NCBI GenBank assembly: GCA_018257865.1
Contig: JAEUBA010000013.1
Coordinates: forward strand, 186,001 to 250,000
Direction: 5' to 3'
Length of the DNA stretch: 64,000 nucleotides
DNA from: Stereocaulon alpinum
Taxonomy: Eukaryota > Ascomycota > Lecanoromycetes > Lecanorales > Stereocaulaceae
Shown: piece by piece, positions 11,916 through 23,737 of the stretch
Position numbering within the stretch: the stretch's first letter is position 1
Layout of the letters: each line of letters begins with the position of its first letter
Program-made: the position numbers and the translations under genes
The notes under the pieces: model-generated
Seen by the model: only the letters and a program-made list of their open reading frames with translations
Databases searched by the model: none
Told to the model about the DNA's origin: nothing

Positions 11916-13795
11916 ATGGAGCGTTCATCTCCGTTGGCTGCAATGCAGCCATCGTCCCTCCCATTCGGGCAATGGGGTTGTCGAGGAGAGGTACAGCCAA
12001 CATACTCGGACTTCAGTAACAACTATGGCAGACGGATAAACTTGGGGCCATCAACCTTCAATTTCAGGGACCTAAGCATGAACAGGCCCTCCGCGGACTA
12101 CTTCAGCCTCAAGCCCGTACGAGGCTCATCCCCAACAGCAAGTCTTGCTGCCGATCTATCCCAGAACTTCCACATCGATCATAGGTGCGTTGCCTGCTGT
12201 GCTACAGCCGTACCACGCATTGCTAACGAGTGCCAGTCCACAATTGCCTACTCCTCGTCGATCCTTATTCTCTTCGAACCTCTTCGGAACGCTCAATGGC
12301 CGGGGTATGGTGATCATTCTGCATTGGCAAGGCCTCTGCTAACGGAGAACAGAATGTGTAACCACCCCACCCCTACCTTCCTCCTCACCCGGACCAATGA
12401 ACGAATCAATGGATCTATCACCACTGCCCCACAAAGCACCCTTCGTTGTGGCAGCAGAAGTCGAATCTATATCACAGATGAGCTCGTCAGAGCAGAATGA
12501 GCCTTCATCTGTGGATGATATACAGGATTCGTTGATGGAGGGTCTACAACAGCCAGCACCACTAGAGTGAGCAGGCCCCACAACAAATTCAGGATTGGAC
12601 ATGCTAACCTCGAGTGCTTGTTAGGCGTCGGAGGCCTTCCTTGATGCGGCCATCGTTGTCCAGAAATAAGGGGCTCACGACAACGTCGGTCTCTTTTAAA
12701 TCTGCTCGAGTGGAATGTCCGCCTTTCAAATTTGGCAATGGCACCTCCATTGCCCCACTTTCACTGATGTCTCCAGAGGAGTGTTTTGGATCCTCCCCTC
12801 AAGGCGAGAAGCGGCCACAATCAGCACATTCGCCAGCACCGTTGCCCATGGGTCCTCCTAAGTTCAAGCAAACTTTCTCAGGCCTCAATGGTAACTTACG
12901 CAATATCGGGTCCCCAATTGTTGGGCACGTCCGCAAGCCGTCTAATCCATTACAACGGCCAAGGAAACAATTCCGTCGCTCACTTAGCATGTTCGAGCAC
13001 CCAGGAGACTTAATGAGACAGGACAAGGCTTCATTCGCAGCGGCAAGCATGGAATCCATCATGGACATAGACGACCCACCCCAATTACAATTACCGCACT
13101 TCAACTCAGACGAAGAAAGCTTGCCCCGCATAACGAAAGATACAATGGTTGATGTGCTGGACGGCAAATATGCTAAATGCTTCAATCAGTCAATGATCAT
13201 TGACTGTCGTTTCGAATACGAATATGAAGGAGGCCATATCGAGGGTGCCATTAATGTCAATGACAAAGAACGATTGGCAACCCAGCTTTTCGAGTCGCCA
13301 CAGTCAGACAATACGTTACTAATCCTTCATTGCGAGTACTCCGCACATCGTGCTCCTATCATGTATGTCTTCCGATTCTGACAATATGCTTTCCCGTTAA
13401 TGATTTTCAGGGCAAAATTTCTCCGCCATAAGGACCGTGCTTGCAATGCTCATCAGTACCCAAGATTGACCTATCCAGAAGTCTATATCCTCGATGGAGG
13501 GTACAGCTCATTTTTCGCGGACCACAAATATCGATGCTTTCCGCAAAGCTACGTAGAAATGGCTGCTCAGGAACACGCGAATGCCTGTGAACGTGGACTT
13601 GGACGTATCAAGCAGCAGCGCGCAAAGCTCAGCCGAGCTCAGACATTCGCTTTCGGCCAGCATGGACAGCAGATGGATGATAGCCCTACTACTTCTAGTC
13701 GGCAATATAATGGTCTCATGAGTGGCATGGACATCGCTGCAGACCTTGGCAGTGTCTCAAGGCGGATGCAACCAAGGCGTCTGGCGACCTCCTGA
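11916..13795 (+). CDS. CDC25: CDC25-family M-phase inducer phosphatase (NimT/Mih1-type)
   Basis: Five exons join in frame: 11916-12184, 12237-12304, 12353-12566, 12625-13362 and 13411-13795. Introns are 48-58 nt, and the total is 557 residues. The start is set by the conserved N terminus MERSSPLAAMQP and the motif SSPTASLAADLSQNFHID, both recognisable from the Aspergillus NimT family; the in-frame ORF extends further upstream without an ATG. Other family marks are TPRRSLFS and VTTPPLPSSPGPM. The C-terminal rhodanese-like catalytic domain has the DCRFEYEYEGGHI entry and the active-site loop HCEYSAHRAP with nucleophile Cys about 420. CDC25 removes inhibitory tyrosine phosphate from Cdk1 to trigger mitosis. 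The last intron interrupts the codon right after the active-site loop. Confidence 0.95.
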
Positions 13796-14872
13796 CAATG
13801 AATGTTCGCTGCGTCAGTGCTGCAGCTTACTACGAATCTGCCTCTCAATTCTGTTTTCACCTCCCGATGGTTCTTCTTGCATGCATCGGAGTCTGGCCTG
13901 CGCTCGACTCCGACCTCGTGCTCCATACATTGGTACTCTTGGTCACATTATGGCACATTGGTCGTCGAGTTTTGCTCCAAAGCTGCTCGCATACCTTTCT
14001 GCCCCGGTTGCTCCCCTATCCGGATCTTTTTACGCCATATCATCTTACGCCTAGTGCTGATACATCAGCCATTACTTCCTAATGGAGTTCGACTTTGAAG
14101 ATTCTTACGGTGCATGCGACTACCCCATTTTGCCATCTGCAAATTGTGGAATCCTTCCACGTGAAAATTCGCATAGCTTGCCTCTGCGAAGACCCTCGAC
14201 TCCGAACTCTCCCACCTATCTATCTGGCTGTTGTCTTGATTGCATCGAGGAGCAACCCACCAATGTGCAGCACTGCTGAGTATCTTCACCACTTCATACC
14301 AAGATTGGGGCGTGGCATCTCGCATGGAAGCTTGAGACTCCCTTGACTCAAGAACAATGAGCACAAGATCCCCGAGTAATAATTGCCACGATGGCTTGAT
14401 TGGTCAAAAACGCATTGTATTGCCGGTAATGATTCCGTCAGAATACCAGGCATTGACGGCGTCGAGTGTTCACTACAGGAAGGAGCACAGTCTTGACCAA
14501 TGATTCTGTAGCCTTCCGAAGGCACAGACCGGCTTAGTGAAGTCTTCATGGCTTCATCAAGATGTCTAAATACACTAGAGCATCAATAAAAACAAAAACC
14601 AAATCAATGACAGATCCTGTGACCATTAACGTAGACCATGCTGTAATCTCCTAACAGCTCTTGTATTTGAGACTGTAGGACTTCCCTTCTTTTGCACCAG
14701 GTATGGCCCCGAATTTCCTTAGGATGATTATTACAAGACGAGAGAGCAGAGAATGTAAACGTTCAAGATTGGTCAGTGTTAGGGCAAAACACATCAAACC
14801 CTTTGCGACCCTGATGTCTGCTGCACCTCGAGCTCAGACCCTGCTTTGAATACAGTACATTCATACACTCCC
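13796..14872. other. Intergenic between CDC25 and SLD5
   Basis: About 1.1 kb with the 3' region of CDC25 and the promoter of SLD5, both on the plus strand. Several overlapping short frames at 13798-14364 show no domain and no codon bias that I can read. I see no repeat. Confidence 0.45.
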
Positions 14873-15603
14873 ATGGACATAGACGACATCCTCGCCGAAA
14901 TCGATGGCTACACGATCCCCCAAGAGACTCGCGATCTTCAAGAGCTCACCCGAGCATGGGTCACAGAAAGAAGTGCGCCAGAAATCCTCCCATGGCCAGC
15001 TGCACTCATGGAGCGTGTCTTAGAACGGATACGTAAACAAGTACATTGACATTCCGGTCTTACCACTTCATGTCTTTCATAGCTGATATATTCGCCGTCT
15101 TTGAGATCGAATTGATAGAAGACCAAACCTCCACGGCAGATCCCAAATCTTCCTTCAAACTAATCATCCTCCAAACCGAACTCGAACGCTTCAAATTCCT
15201 AATTCGCTCCTTCCTCCGTTCTCGCCTTGCAAAGCTTGACGCCTACACCCTGCACCACCTCACCGACCCCCCCACACGCGCTCGTCTCTCAGAATCTGAA
15301 ATACAGTACGCGTCTGCTCATAGTACGTTGTTACATAGGCATTATTATAGTAGCTTTTTAGGACAGTTTCCGGAGGCTTTGAGGAGGTTGGATGATAGGC
15401 AGGGTGGGGTCGATATGGTTGAGGGACCGGATTTGGAAAAGGCGCTGTTCGTGAGGGGGTTAGGAGGACCCCAAGGGGAGGCGGTGGAGATTGAGGTTGA
15501 GGGGACGGATATCGGGTTTAGGATGGGGAGGGGGGATGTTTGGGTCGTGAGGTGGGGGGCTGTTAGTGGTGCAGTGGGGAGGGGAGAGGCGGAATTGATA
15601 TGA
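14873..15603 (+). CDS. SLD5: SLD5, GINS complex subunit
   Basis: Two exons, 14873-15040 and 15106-15603 (65-nt intron, phase 0), give 221 residues, the usual size for this subunit. The start MDIDDILAEI is a real ATG; an in-frame TTG upstream was not used. Family signatures are LTRAWVTERSAPEILPWP in exon 1 and, across the junction, RIRKQIELIEDQT, then FKLIILQTELERFKFLIRSFLR. GINS (Sld5-Psf1-Psf2-Psf3) joins Cdc45 and Mcm2-7 to form the replicative CMG helicase. The C-terminal B-domain ends in a poorly conserved Gly-rich stretch. Base use shifts sharply at about 15350 to G-rich codons, which is odd but keeps the frame open. Confidence 0.92.
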
Positions 15604-15866
15604 TTGGTGAGGCAGGACCTCGCAGGCATGCATTGCCATCAGATGTGTAGAGGACGTGGCTCTACGTTGCCTCGCTTCTGGAGCCGTATCCCAGGATTGA
15701 TCACGAATGGCTAAGGTCTTTAGGGTCACGGAGATGCTTGTGATGCTGCTAGGTTTGGCATGATCCGCTGGATTGCAGTACCTGTACGTTGCTGGGCTAA
15801 CCTTGTACTAGAATGAGGTCCGACTACATACATGTGGTACTGTGCCCATCTGGATAGACCCGCCAA

Positions 15867-17161
15867 TCATAACAGGACAATATAATTCATAGGTATCAAG
15901 CCTTGGTGTCCAAATCTCGTCATCGCTGGCCACCAATTTTCGTCAACCTCCTGGACCATTAACGTCTCGTGCTCCTCGACGCTGAAGAGTCCCGAATCTG
16001 GATCATCTGCACTGTACTTCCAGAGTGATTTGGCACGAATTGGATACGTCCAATTCTCGGTAGGCTCGTTAAATTGGATGGACTGTGAAGGAAGAAGCCT
16101 TCGTAGAGCTTTTCCGAGCCGCTTGTGAAGTTTAGACGAGCCAAACGTTGACGTTCCAAAGCTGCTTATGTCGTGCTCTCTTCCACACGGACAAGGTGGA
16201 GCTTGGTCTGGCTCCCCCTGATCCGAGTCCTGGTCTGATGAAACATCATCCTCTGATTGTCTCAAACGCTGTAAGGCGAGTTGGATTTCTGCCATGTCGA
16301 CATCTGTCTCATTCTCAGATATCTTGGCAATTGGGTATAGGTTTCCGTGCCTCTTAGCGGCACTGGGTCCTCCCGCATGTTCCTTGTCTGCTCCGGAGTC
16401 CAGTTCTCCGTCGCTAGACCTCGATATATTCTCGTGATATGAACGATGGCCATACAGGCTGAGGATCGAATCCCTTATCGACCGGGCTTCACTGGCTGTG
16501 TCTGCCGTCATTACAGACATTCGATTGCCGGCTGGCGCCGCCTCAGTGCTGGCTTGAAGGTTCAGTGCCTCTTCCAGTGTTTCTAGACGAGTAACATATT
16601 CATTGGCTTTCAAAGAGAGTGCTGCTATCCGTCGCTCATTCTCTTGACGTTTGGAATCGGTTCTGGGACTGCGAAAAGTGCGATAGTCAGCCAGACGTCC
16701 GTCACCTCACGCAACACTGTTATATACCTCTCGGAGCCATACATTCGACGCATCTCCATCATGAGCAGCAAGTTCGTCTTCTGGCTCTCGACTCTCGTGC
16801 GATACACATCCAGGTCATCAGAGTTGAATACCCATTTTCCAAAGGCGATATTCCTCACCGAGCCGGACTGGGTATGTAGAGCCTGCTTATATTCTTCGAG
16901 CTCGCGGAACAGGGAGGTACATTGGTCCAGTATAGTCCTTGTCACCGCATAGACGCCCTTATCACATTGTAGATCTTCTCTGCCATAGAAGCTCTCTAGC
17001 TGCTCCAGTATACTCCCAAGGATGCCGACCTCCTGTCCAAAGTATTCGATCTGCTTCCTCGCATTCTTGAATTTGCTGGCAATGTCGATGACTGCTTGAG
17101 AAAGCTGCGCGGCTGTTGCGATGAGGCCGACGATCGCGGAAGCTTCTCCAACGCCGGACAT
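15867..17161 (-). CDS. Fungal STAND-type N-terminal domain protein with C-terminal SH3
   Basis: Exon 1 starts at 17161. The best junction uses exons 17161-16706 and 16640-15867 (65-nt intron, phase 0), giving about 409 residues; a donor five bases upstream is also possible. Residues 1-150 match the helical N-terminal domain found on many fungal STAND/NLR proteins (MSGVGEASAIVGLIATAAQLSQ, then FGQEVGILGSILEQL). The middle is Ser/Asp/Glu-rich and probably disordered. The last 60 residues form an SH3 domain: RAKSLWKYSADDPDSGLFSVEEHETLMV, then NWWPAMTRFGHQGLIPMNYIVLL, with the paired Trp and the Pro-x-x-Tyr of the binding face. No NACHT or NB-ARC is present. It is divergent from the next gene with 308 bp between starts. 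An adaptor role is inference. Confidence 0.8.
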
Positions 17162-17469
17162 ATTGGGGCGTTGGACCTCAGCACATACTCATGTGGAGGA
17201 CGCATCTTTATGGAATTGAAAGCAGGGTCGTTGGAAATACGAGTTTGTCTGAACTTGGTGTGCTGTTTCAGCCTTACTACACATTGGGAAGCCTGCCCCT
17301 CGGCTGAGCTGAACCCCCAACCTCAGCCACCTTGGGCTCGGTTGCCACCAAGACAGACTCGCGAGGCGATACAGCCTACGGATGAAGTCTATGAAGAGAT
17401 GAAAACAGAGGTCATGCATCGAACATCATGCACATAGCTGTTTTATAATATTCATTTGGTATTTCCAGC
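17162..17469. promoter_or_regulatory. Shared promoter of the divergent STAND-N-domain gene pair
   Basis: 308 bp separates the two divergent start codons (17161 on minus, 17470 on plus), so the pair probably shares control elements. No specific binding site could be identified. Confidence 0.4.
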
Positions 17470-19531
17470 ATGGCAACCTTCGGCTATTCCGTGGGAGACG
17501 CCTTGACAGCGATTGTGATTATCACGCGGATCATTCAAACACTGAGAGATACCAAAGAGTCGCGCTCCGAGTATCAACATCTACTCAGCGATCTCAACAA
17601 CCTCAAGCTTGTTTTCGAAGAGTTGCAGTGTTTCAAAAGTACCGCGGACAGCGCAATAGAACGCAGTAATAAGAATGCTATTCGTGGCCTAGCGTCGGAG
17701 TATGGAGGGAACCTACAGGAATTGCTTGATAGAGTTTCGAAGTTTGATCAGTCTCTCGGCGCACGCTCTATCGCTGGTGTCTTCAGAGATTCCCAGCGAA
17801 AGATTCAGTGGGCCTTCTTCGTGAAGAAAGAGGTCCCAACATGGCGGGGCCAAATCGCTGTCATGATTGCGACTATTCAATTACTGGTCCAGATGCACAC
17901 AAGGTTAGCTTATTCGACCCACCCGCCTTCAGCCTGCTGAACAGGTAATAGTTTGGCCACCCAGCAGCAAGCAGTGGCCCTTGCGGGTACTAGCAAAGAC
18001 ATCAAAGCAATTCCGGGACTTTTCAGAAATGGTCAAGACCGGGTTTCTGAAGAAGTGCTTGAGTGTCGGCAGGCAATCGATGTCTTCCAGCAAGAGACAA
18101 GAGAGATTTGCTGTCAAAATACTGACCGCATCCTGAATACTCTCAGTGGATTCAGCCATCGTATTGACGAGATCAAATTCGTGTGCGAACACGGAGCGCG
18201 AAAGCTTGACATCAGTGATATCATAACAGATAGAGATTCGAAGGACCCACTGAGCGGCCAGTTGTCTCGGGTAGCAGAAGATACAGCTAACAGACTTGTG
18301 GTTCGAATGCTGAGCGAGTACGCAAATGCCTGAGCATTGAGATAAGACTTTTGGCTAATTCTACCTCTGCAGATACGGACGTGTAACCCCAGAGATGCTT
18401 ACGTTCATCAATCAAGCCTTGTAAGCTGGTTGTTACATCTTGACAGTCATGTTCTGAAAGAACTTTTAGTCAGGAAAACCTAGATGTATATAAGTACCTA
18501 CGGCATAAAGAGGACGAGAAAGACGGCCAAATCATCAGAAATGCTCCCTCTCTGCTACTGGATGACAACTTCCACCTCGTCGATGGACTTGGCAGGCAGC
18601 ACAGCCTACCATACGAGTTCTTCAAAGACTGGCCGGTAAGGGGATTCCCCACAGCGTTCTGAAAAATTGCTAATCTGAGCATCATTGAAAGGTATTTCAA
18701 GCATACCTGCGATGTAGATTTGCCAACGTCCCTGGTGAATGGAAAGTCATCGATCAGCAATACCACATTCTACCACAGCGGCAATTAACGAGGAGCATTG
18801 GTCCAAACGACTGGCAGTCTCACGTGTTCCCCAAGTCTCGGTTTGTGATGTCCATGATCATCCGACATGTCAACAGAAGGGGCAAGAACTGTCCAAGGCC
18901 CTGTTGTGATTATGTGCAGATCGAAGCGTCTGGGCCAGAACCAGATATGATCACATGGTAGGTGTATGCCTCGCTTGTCTTCAAGGCAATGTCCGTTTAG
19001 TTTTGCTGACTTCACCAGCCCGAAATGTAAACTTAATTACACACCTAGTGTGATAGACGCAAAACCATCGCCCACGCTGGAAACCGATACCGTTTCGCGA
19101 ACAATGGTACCTAAGGCTGACAGGACCCAGCAATCCGAGACCATCGCAAGGTCTAAGTCGGATTCTTATGAAGAGGAGCTACGCGAACTTGGGGTCTTCA
19201 ACATGGTTGACATATGCGAGGCATTGACCCTCGGAGCCAATGTCAATCCAGTCAAGTAAGCGATTGCATGATTATCGCTCTCGTCAACAATTACTGATCC
19301 TTATCCAGATATGCCTTCTCGTTCACCTCCAAGGGCAGTCTTGAGTGCCTTTACAGCCCATGCGATTACACTACCATGTACCCGGTCGACATGCACCGCC
19401 ACATGATAAACACGCACTCTTCTCAAGTAAAAGTACTGTATGCCTGCTCTGACCCCGATTGTGGTCGAAGAGGCCGGTATGGCTTCAAGCGAACAGATCA
19501 CTTAGCCAAACACCTGCGCGAGGTGCACTAG
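17470..19531 (+). CDS. STAND-type N-terminal domain + ubiquitin-like domain + C2H2 zinc-finger protein
   Basis: Seven exons join in frame: 17470-17903, 17952-18317, 18373-18420, 18470-18635, 18692-18957, 19019-19255 and 19309-19531, giving 579 residues. Residues 1-150 are the fungal helical N-terminal domain (FGYSVGDALTAIVIITRII). A helical linker follows, then from about residue 305 the fungal ubiquitin-like region seen with such N domains (FHLVDGLGRQHSLPYEFFKDW, then KVIDQQYHIL). Cys pairs follow: CPRPCC, and CPKC, which is created by splicing. The end has C2H2-like fingers with C-x4-C-x10-H-x5-H spacing and a last finger CSDPDCGRRGRYGFKRTDHLAKHLREVH-like in layout. It stops right after the last His. 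The first introns contain in-frame stops, so splicing is needed. It is probably an immune or stress adaptor with DNA- or protein-binding fingers; function unproved. Confidence 0.85.
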
Positions 19532-20239
19532 GAATACATACTTGAATGGAGGTACAGCATAAACGAGCCCTTACCTTAAATAAGTACCCCACAGCCTTCC
19601 TACCGCGATCTACCACCTTCCCGCTTCGCTAGTAGAAAGAGCTTCCACTTTACAACATAGCCTAGAGAGCATGCGGTTGTATACATGGAGCGCGAGTAGT
19701 GGCGTATGGGCTCATGGTTCATATACTTCATACGGGGAGTATCACAGCGTAGGAAAGTATGCAAGGTTTGGGGGACTTTCGCGTTCTTGATATGCTGATT
19801 TGCTTTTAACGAGGATGAGGAGGAGGAGGAATTTTCAGCCGGGGGAACATCAAGGCACGTCGATGGCTGCGATGGAAGTTTTGTAGGGTTAGGATACTTT
19901 GGAGTACTGTTGCGGCGCTAAGCGAATAGCTTGGTAGGTAAGGTAGGGATTGTAGCTGAGCAGAGCATCAATGTTTTAACTAAATTACTTTCATACATTA
20001 TTATGAAATATTGTTCCTAATATCTTGATGGGGTAAGGTGTTTACAATGTCATAAAAAAAAGGGTAGCGTCCTCAACAGCAAGGTTTTTACGGATTTTTG
20101 AAATTTCCATGCTTGGATAGAATATATACATTATCATAAAAGAGTGGTAATCATTTCCCAATATAACCTCATGATGTCATATACCAACGACACATCCCAT
20201 TACCTCCCCCGCAAAAACCATTCACCATGCAAGAATTAT
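19532..20239. other. Intergenic, convergent 3' ends
   Basis: AT-rich sequence between the convergent zinc-finger and Rds1-like genes, with purine-rich stretches at about 19805-19835. I see no gene. Confidence 0.45.
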
Positions 20240-21160
20240 CTACTGCTGATTGACATCGAACATAGGGCTTGGTGGCGTAACCTCAATAACAGCCGGGCCG
20301 AACAGCACCATATCATCTGTAATGCTCATACCAGCAGCAACCGCCGAGCTAGTGATGAATGCGTAGCTCTGTCCCGCAATAGTATTGGGGATCATGGCGC
20401 TAACCATATCGCCTTGCATGGTCACGGGAATTGAGGTGGTGTTGAGGCCGCTGACAAAGGTGATGAATGCGCTAGCTGGGACGGTGCCCGTAGCCTTGAA
20501 GGTGAATGGGATGCCTTGGCTGGTGGGGATGCCTTGTGTAGCTGCGAGGCCTGGGAATGCTATGAGAGGAAGAGTTGGGTTGCTAGCTGGGCAAGACTTG
20601 ATGAAGGCGGCAGCGAGGGTGAAGACTGGGTTGAGGCCGAGAGCAGTGCCGTATGGGTTTGCGGGGGCGATTTGGCCGAGGTTGAACCGCTGAAGGGAGG
20701 TGTGGATGGATTCTGTGACGAGGATGGATCCTGCAACGCCGAGGTAGTCTTTGCTGGTAATGAGGCCTGCACCGCCGAGATAGGCGGATGTTCCTACGCC
20801 CTCGAGGACGGAGGCGAGAGCTACAAAGGACATTGGGTCTTTATAGGGGAAGCTGTACTCGCATGCTGCAACAGGTGTGGCGCCTGTGCCTGCAATGGCG
20901 TCGGTGAGTAGCTGGACGTGGTCTTGCTCGTCGTTGACGACATATAACAGGTTGGTGTAGTATTCAGCGCTGAAACCGGCTGCGACGAACATATCCTGTG
21001 ACATGGTGCTGACGCCGCCCTTGTAGAAGACATTTTCTAAATGCTCGAGCGTGAGAGCATATTGGAGGATGTCCAAGTCGGTAATCTGGGCGCGCTTCTC
21101 AACTGGATGGGAGATGGCTGTGGAGGCGAGCAGCAGTGCTGCAGCTGCGTAGGACTTCAT
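20240..21160 (-). CDS. Secreted ferritin-like (Rds1-type) stress protein
   Basis: A single exon of 306 residues. The N terminus is a signal peptide (MKSYAAAALLLASTAIS) followed by HPVEKR, a likely Kex2-type Lys-Arg processing site. Residues about 25-190 form a ferritin-like four-helix region with conserved acidic and His positions (ILQYALTLEHLENVFY, then VVNDEQDHVQLL, then TESIHTSLQRFNLG), as in yeast Rds1 and related fungal proteins. The C-terminal half is Thr/Ser/Pro-rich with an N-glycosylation sequon in LNTTSIPV. Rds1 genes respond to starvation in fission yeast; metal binding is plausible from the helix pattern but not shown. Strong third-position bias produces long open frames on the opposite strand, which I treat as shadows. 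Confidence 0.85.
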   Translation of the reverse strand: MKSYAAAALLLASTAISHPVEKRAQITDLDILQYALTLEHLENVFYKGGVSTMSQDMFVAAGFSAEYYTNLLYVVNDEQDHVQLLTDAIAGTGATPVAACEYSFPYKDPMSFVALASVLEGVGTSAYLGGAGLITSKDYLGVAGSILVTESIHTSLQRFNLGQIAPANPYGTALGLNPVFTLAAAFIKSCPASNPTLPLIAFPGLAATQGIPTSQGIPFTFKATGTVPASAFITFVSGLNTTSIPVTMQGDMVSAMIPNTIAGQSYAFITSSAVAAGMSITDDMVLFGPAVIEVTPPSPMFDVNQQ

Positions 21161-23251
21161 GGCTGGAGCTGTAAAGGACGGATCGGATAAGGATTGGTAT
21201 TACTTGAAGCCTAGGTATATCCAATGTATGGTTAGTGATTGCAACTCCGATTCGACTATCTAGAGGGCAGCTCTGCGTTAAGTAGTCCCTCTTCGCCGGG
21301 ACACCCATTGTTCTCTGGCCCGGATCCTTCTGCTGCTTCTTGCGGGGACGTTATCCTCCGCAGTAAAGCTAAGGTAGTGCGAGTCATCATGGTCGTGGGA
21401 AACAAGAAGAGGATCCTGGCTAGGAAGAGCTAGGAAGTGACTGTCGACTAATGCGTAGCTGTCAGTAGTGCAGTCTTTCCAGCGATCTCAACCTTGGCTC
21501 CGGGTTGTGTTGCGTCAGGCAGCATCGAGACTTGCATCGCGACGTCTACAGGGCGTCTTATCGTCGAGCTTTACCCTTCTTGGCGGATGGAGGATGGAAT
21601 TCCCAACTTCGAGTACCCCGCTTGAGCGACTTGTTCGAGCGGGGTCGTCATACGCTAGAACGCATTCGATCAGAATCTTGTAAGGATGATGACGAATGTG
21701 GTAAGGACGGGAAGCTAGGAATATAAGGTTATCTTAAAACTCATGCGAATGGGTTTAAATCGTAGAGAGGCGTGGAAAAGCAGATCTCGGCGGTCGACCT
21801 TCCGAGGGTGGCTTGGACCGCCGCCCGCCGGAAGAGTGAGACAGGTCAGCACTTGGACCCTGGAGAGCCCCGGTTGGTTGCTTCCGTGCCACGATCGTAC
21901 ATGCATCATCAACAGTCAAGCCCGGATCTCTCACCTTCCCGTCTCAGAACCTGCTTTGAGTAATAGATGGTCCTCGCCACACCGTTCCACGGCACGTGTA
22001 CTCATGTATGTTTGCAGCTACCGAACGGGATCCCTGGTTAGTCCGCACTGCTTACCAGCAACAGAGGCTTGCGACTAGTGCAGATGTCGTTGTTTGCCAG
22101 CTTGGCTAGAGTGTGGCAGTACAGCCTTCTCGCTTGCCCTGTGGAGCCAAGAAGGAGGACGTCATCGCCACTTCATTGGTGCTCACGCCAGACGCTTACT
22201 CGGCTGAAGGCCTAGAATCTTGGGTATTTAAACCATAGTGACTTGATCTTGTTAGTGTCCCTCTTCGCACTTGAAGTCACTATCAAGTCACAGCCAATGC
22301 CGGCCACGTAAGCATAAATGACAAGAAGAGTATGTCAGAGATACAAGAAGACGACGCGACTGCATGACGCTGAATAAAACTGTGAGCAGCCATGGCAGAT
22401 GTAAAAACACTCGTATAAAGTCTTGTTCTTCGAACGAAGCCTTGGGAGGAACAAAGACGGCCGTGGGCTGCCGAGCAAACCTTGGGATGACGAGTTTGGA
22501 GGGTCCAAAGCAGAGCATCAGCGACATGTCAGCCCGTAAAGCGAACCCCAGTAGCTTATTCGATAAAAGCATATGGGGATTAGGAAAGGCATCTTTGATC
22601 CGTCTGCGTCACTCAGGAATGTGCACCTTGAGATGGAGGCAGACTCGAGGGCAAGGGTATGTAGAGGACGATAGTCACGTGCTTACGTGAAAGTCCATCT
22701 GTATTCTGATGGAGTGACCTGTTGTCTAAAGGGTCATGTTACAAAAAGTGACGTCGGCTGGTGCCTCGTTGATTGGTGCCATTGATAGGCGTTGATTCTC
22801 TTTGTGAGAGCCGCATTATCCGAAGTCTGCGAGGTCGGTCTTGCTAAGGTGTCGTAGTAGCAAAACAAGCATCTTCCAAACCTTTGCTTGCTATTCTGAG
22901 TCGTGGTCTGCGAAATCAGTGTGCTTACATGATCACCAGTAATGATCCATTGTATGAATAGAACTATGATCAATAGTCGTTGTGTGTATAACGCGGAGAT
23001 TGAAAAGATTCAAACCAAAAATTTCGGGCATTAAGGCAGCCGATAGCCTTACAGCGCTTGGCACAACAAGCCAAGACCTTCCCGAACGGTCAAGCTTCAC
23101 ATAGAGCACTTTGATACCCATCTTGTAACACAGCTCACCATAGCAGACGAAGTCCAGACTCCACCATCCTCGAATAACTTGTACGCTCGAGCTTCATCCA
23201 CATCCCTACCCGAAAAACATCCCCCACCCCTCCCCAGCGCCCCACCAAACA
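21161..23251. other. Intergenic, upstream of Rds1-like gene and RUB1
   Basis: A 2.1-kb gap between divergent genes. Short ORFs on both strands (about 21240-22690) show no domain. No transposon ends, tRNA or repeat were recognised. Confidence 0.45.
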
Positions 23252-23737
23252 ATGAACATCAAGTCCGTCCCCCCCCCCCCACCCTCTAAGCTCCCTCTCC
23301 CTCTACCCCAAACTCGCTAACAACCCCCCACAGAGTCCGCACCCTAACAGGCAAAGAGATAGAGCTAGACATCGAGCCTGACTACAAGGTCCGCCCTCCC
23401 CCACAATGCAAGACTCCAGAGTCTCGTGACACATGCGTGTTGGAATAAGGCGGGACATATGGCTGATATGGTGTTCGATGGGTCATAGGTCTCACGCATA
23501 AAGGAGCGAGTAGAAGAGAAAGAGGGTATACCGCCCGTACAGCAGCGGTTGATTTTTGGTGGGAAGCAGATGTGAGTGCTGCCGCGTGGGGGCTGAGATG
23601 GAACCTGGAAGGGTTATAGAGTGGGTGAAGCTGACGGCAGGCGTTGTGCTAGGGCGGACGATAAGATGGCATCGGAGTATAATCTCGAGGGTGGCGCTAC
23701 GCTACATTTGGTATTGGCGCTTCGTGGTGGGTGCTAG
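23252..23737 (+). CDS. RUB1: RUB1/NEDD8 ubiquitin-like modifier
   Basis: Four exons: 23252-23262 (11 nt), 23334-23388, 23489-23571 and 23653-23737, totalling 77 residues, with introns of 71, 100 and 81 nt. The spliced product reads MNIKVRTLTGKEIELDIEP, then RIKERVEEKEGIPPVQQRL, and ends LVLALRGGC. The di-Gly with one trailing residue is the usual precursor form, trimmed to expose Gly76. Ala at the position before LRGG and the PPVQQRL sequence separate it from ubiquitin. RUB1 is conjugated to cullins to activate SCF-type ubiquitin ligases. No simple ORF covers the gene because every exon is short. Intron 1 contains a 12-base C run (23269-23280). Confidence 0.93.

Noticed and set aside
20385..20911. 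Long plus-strand frames opposite the Rds1-like gene
   Set aside because: They are antisense shadows caused by codon bias; the minus-strand product has a signal peptide and family motifs.
21240..22690. Several 60-110-codon frames suggesting a gene upstream of RUB1
   Set aside because: Frames overlap on both strands, show no domain and cannot be joined by good introns.
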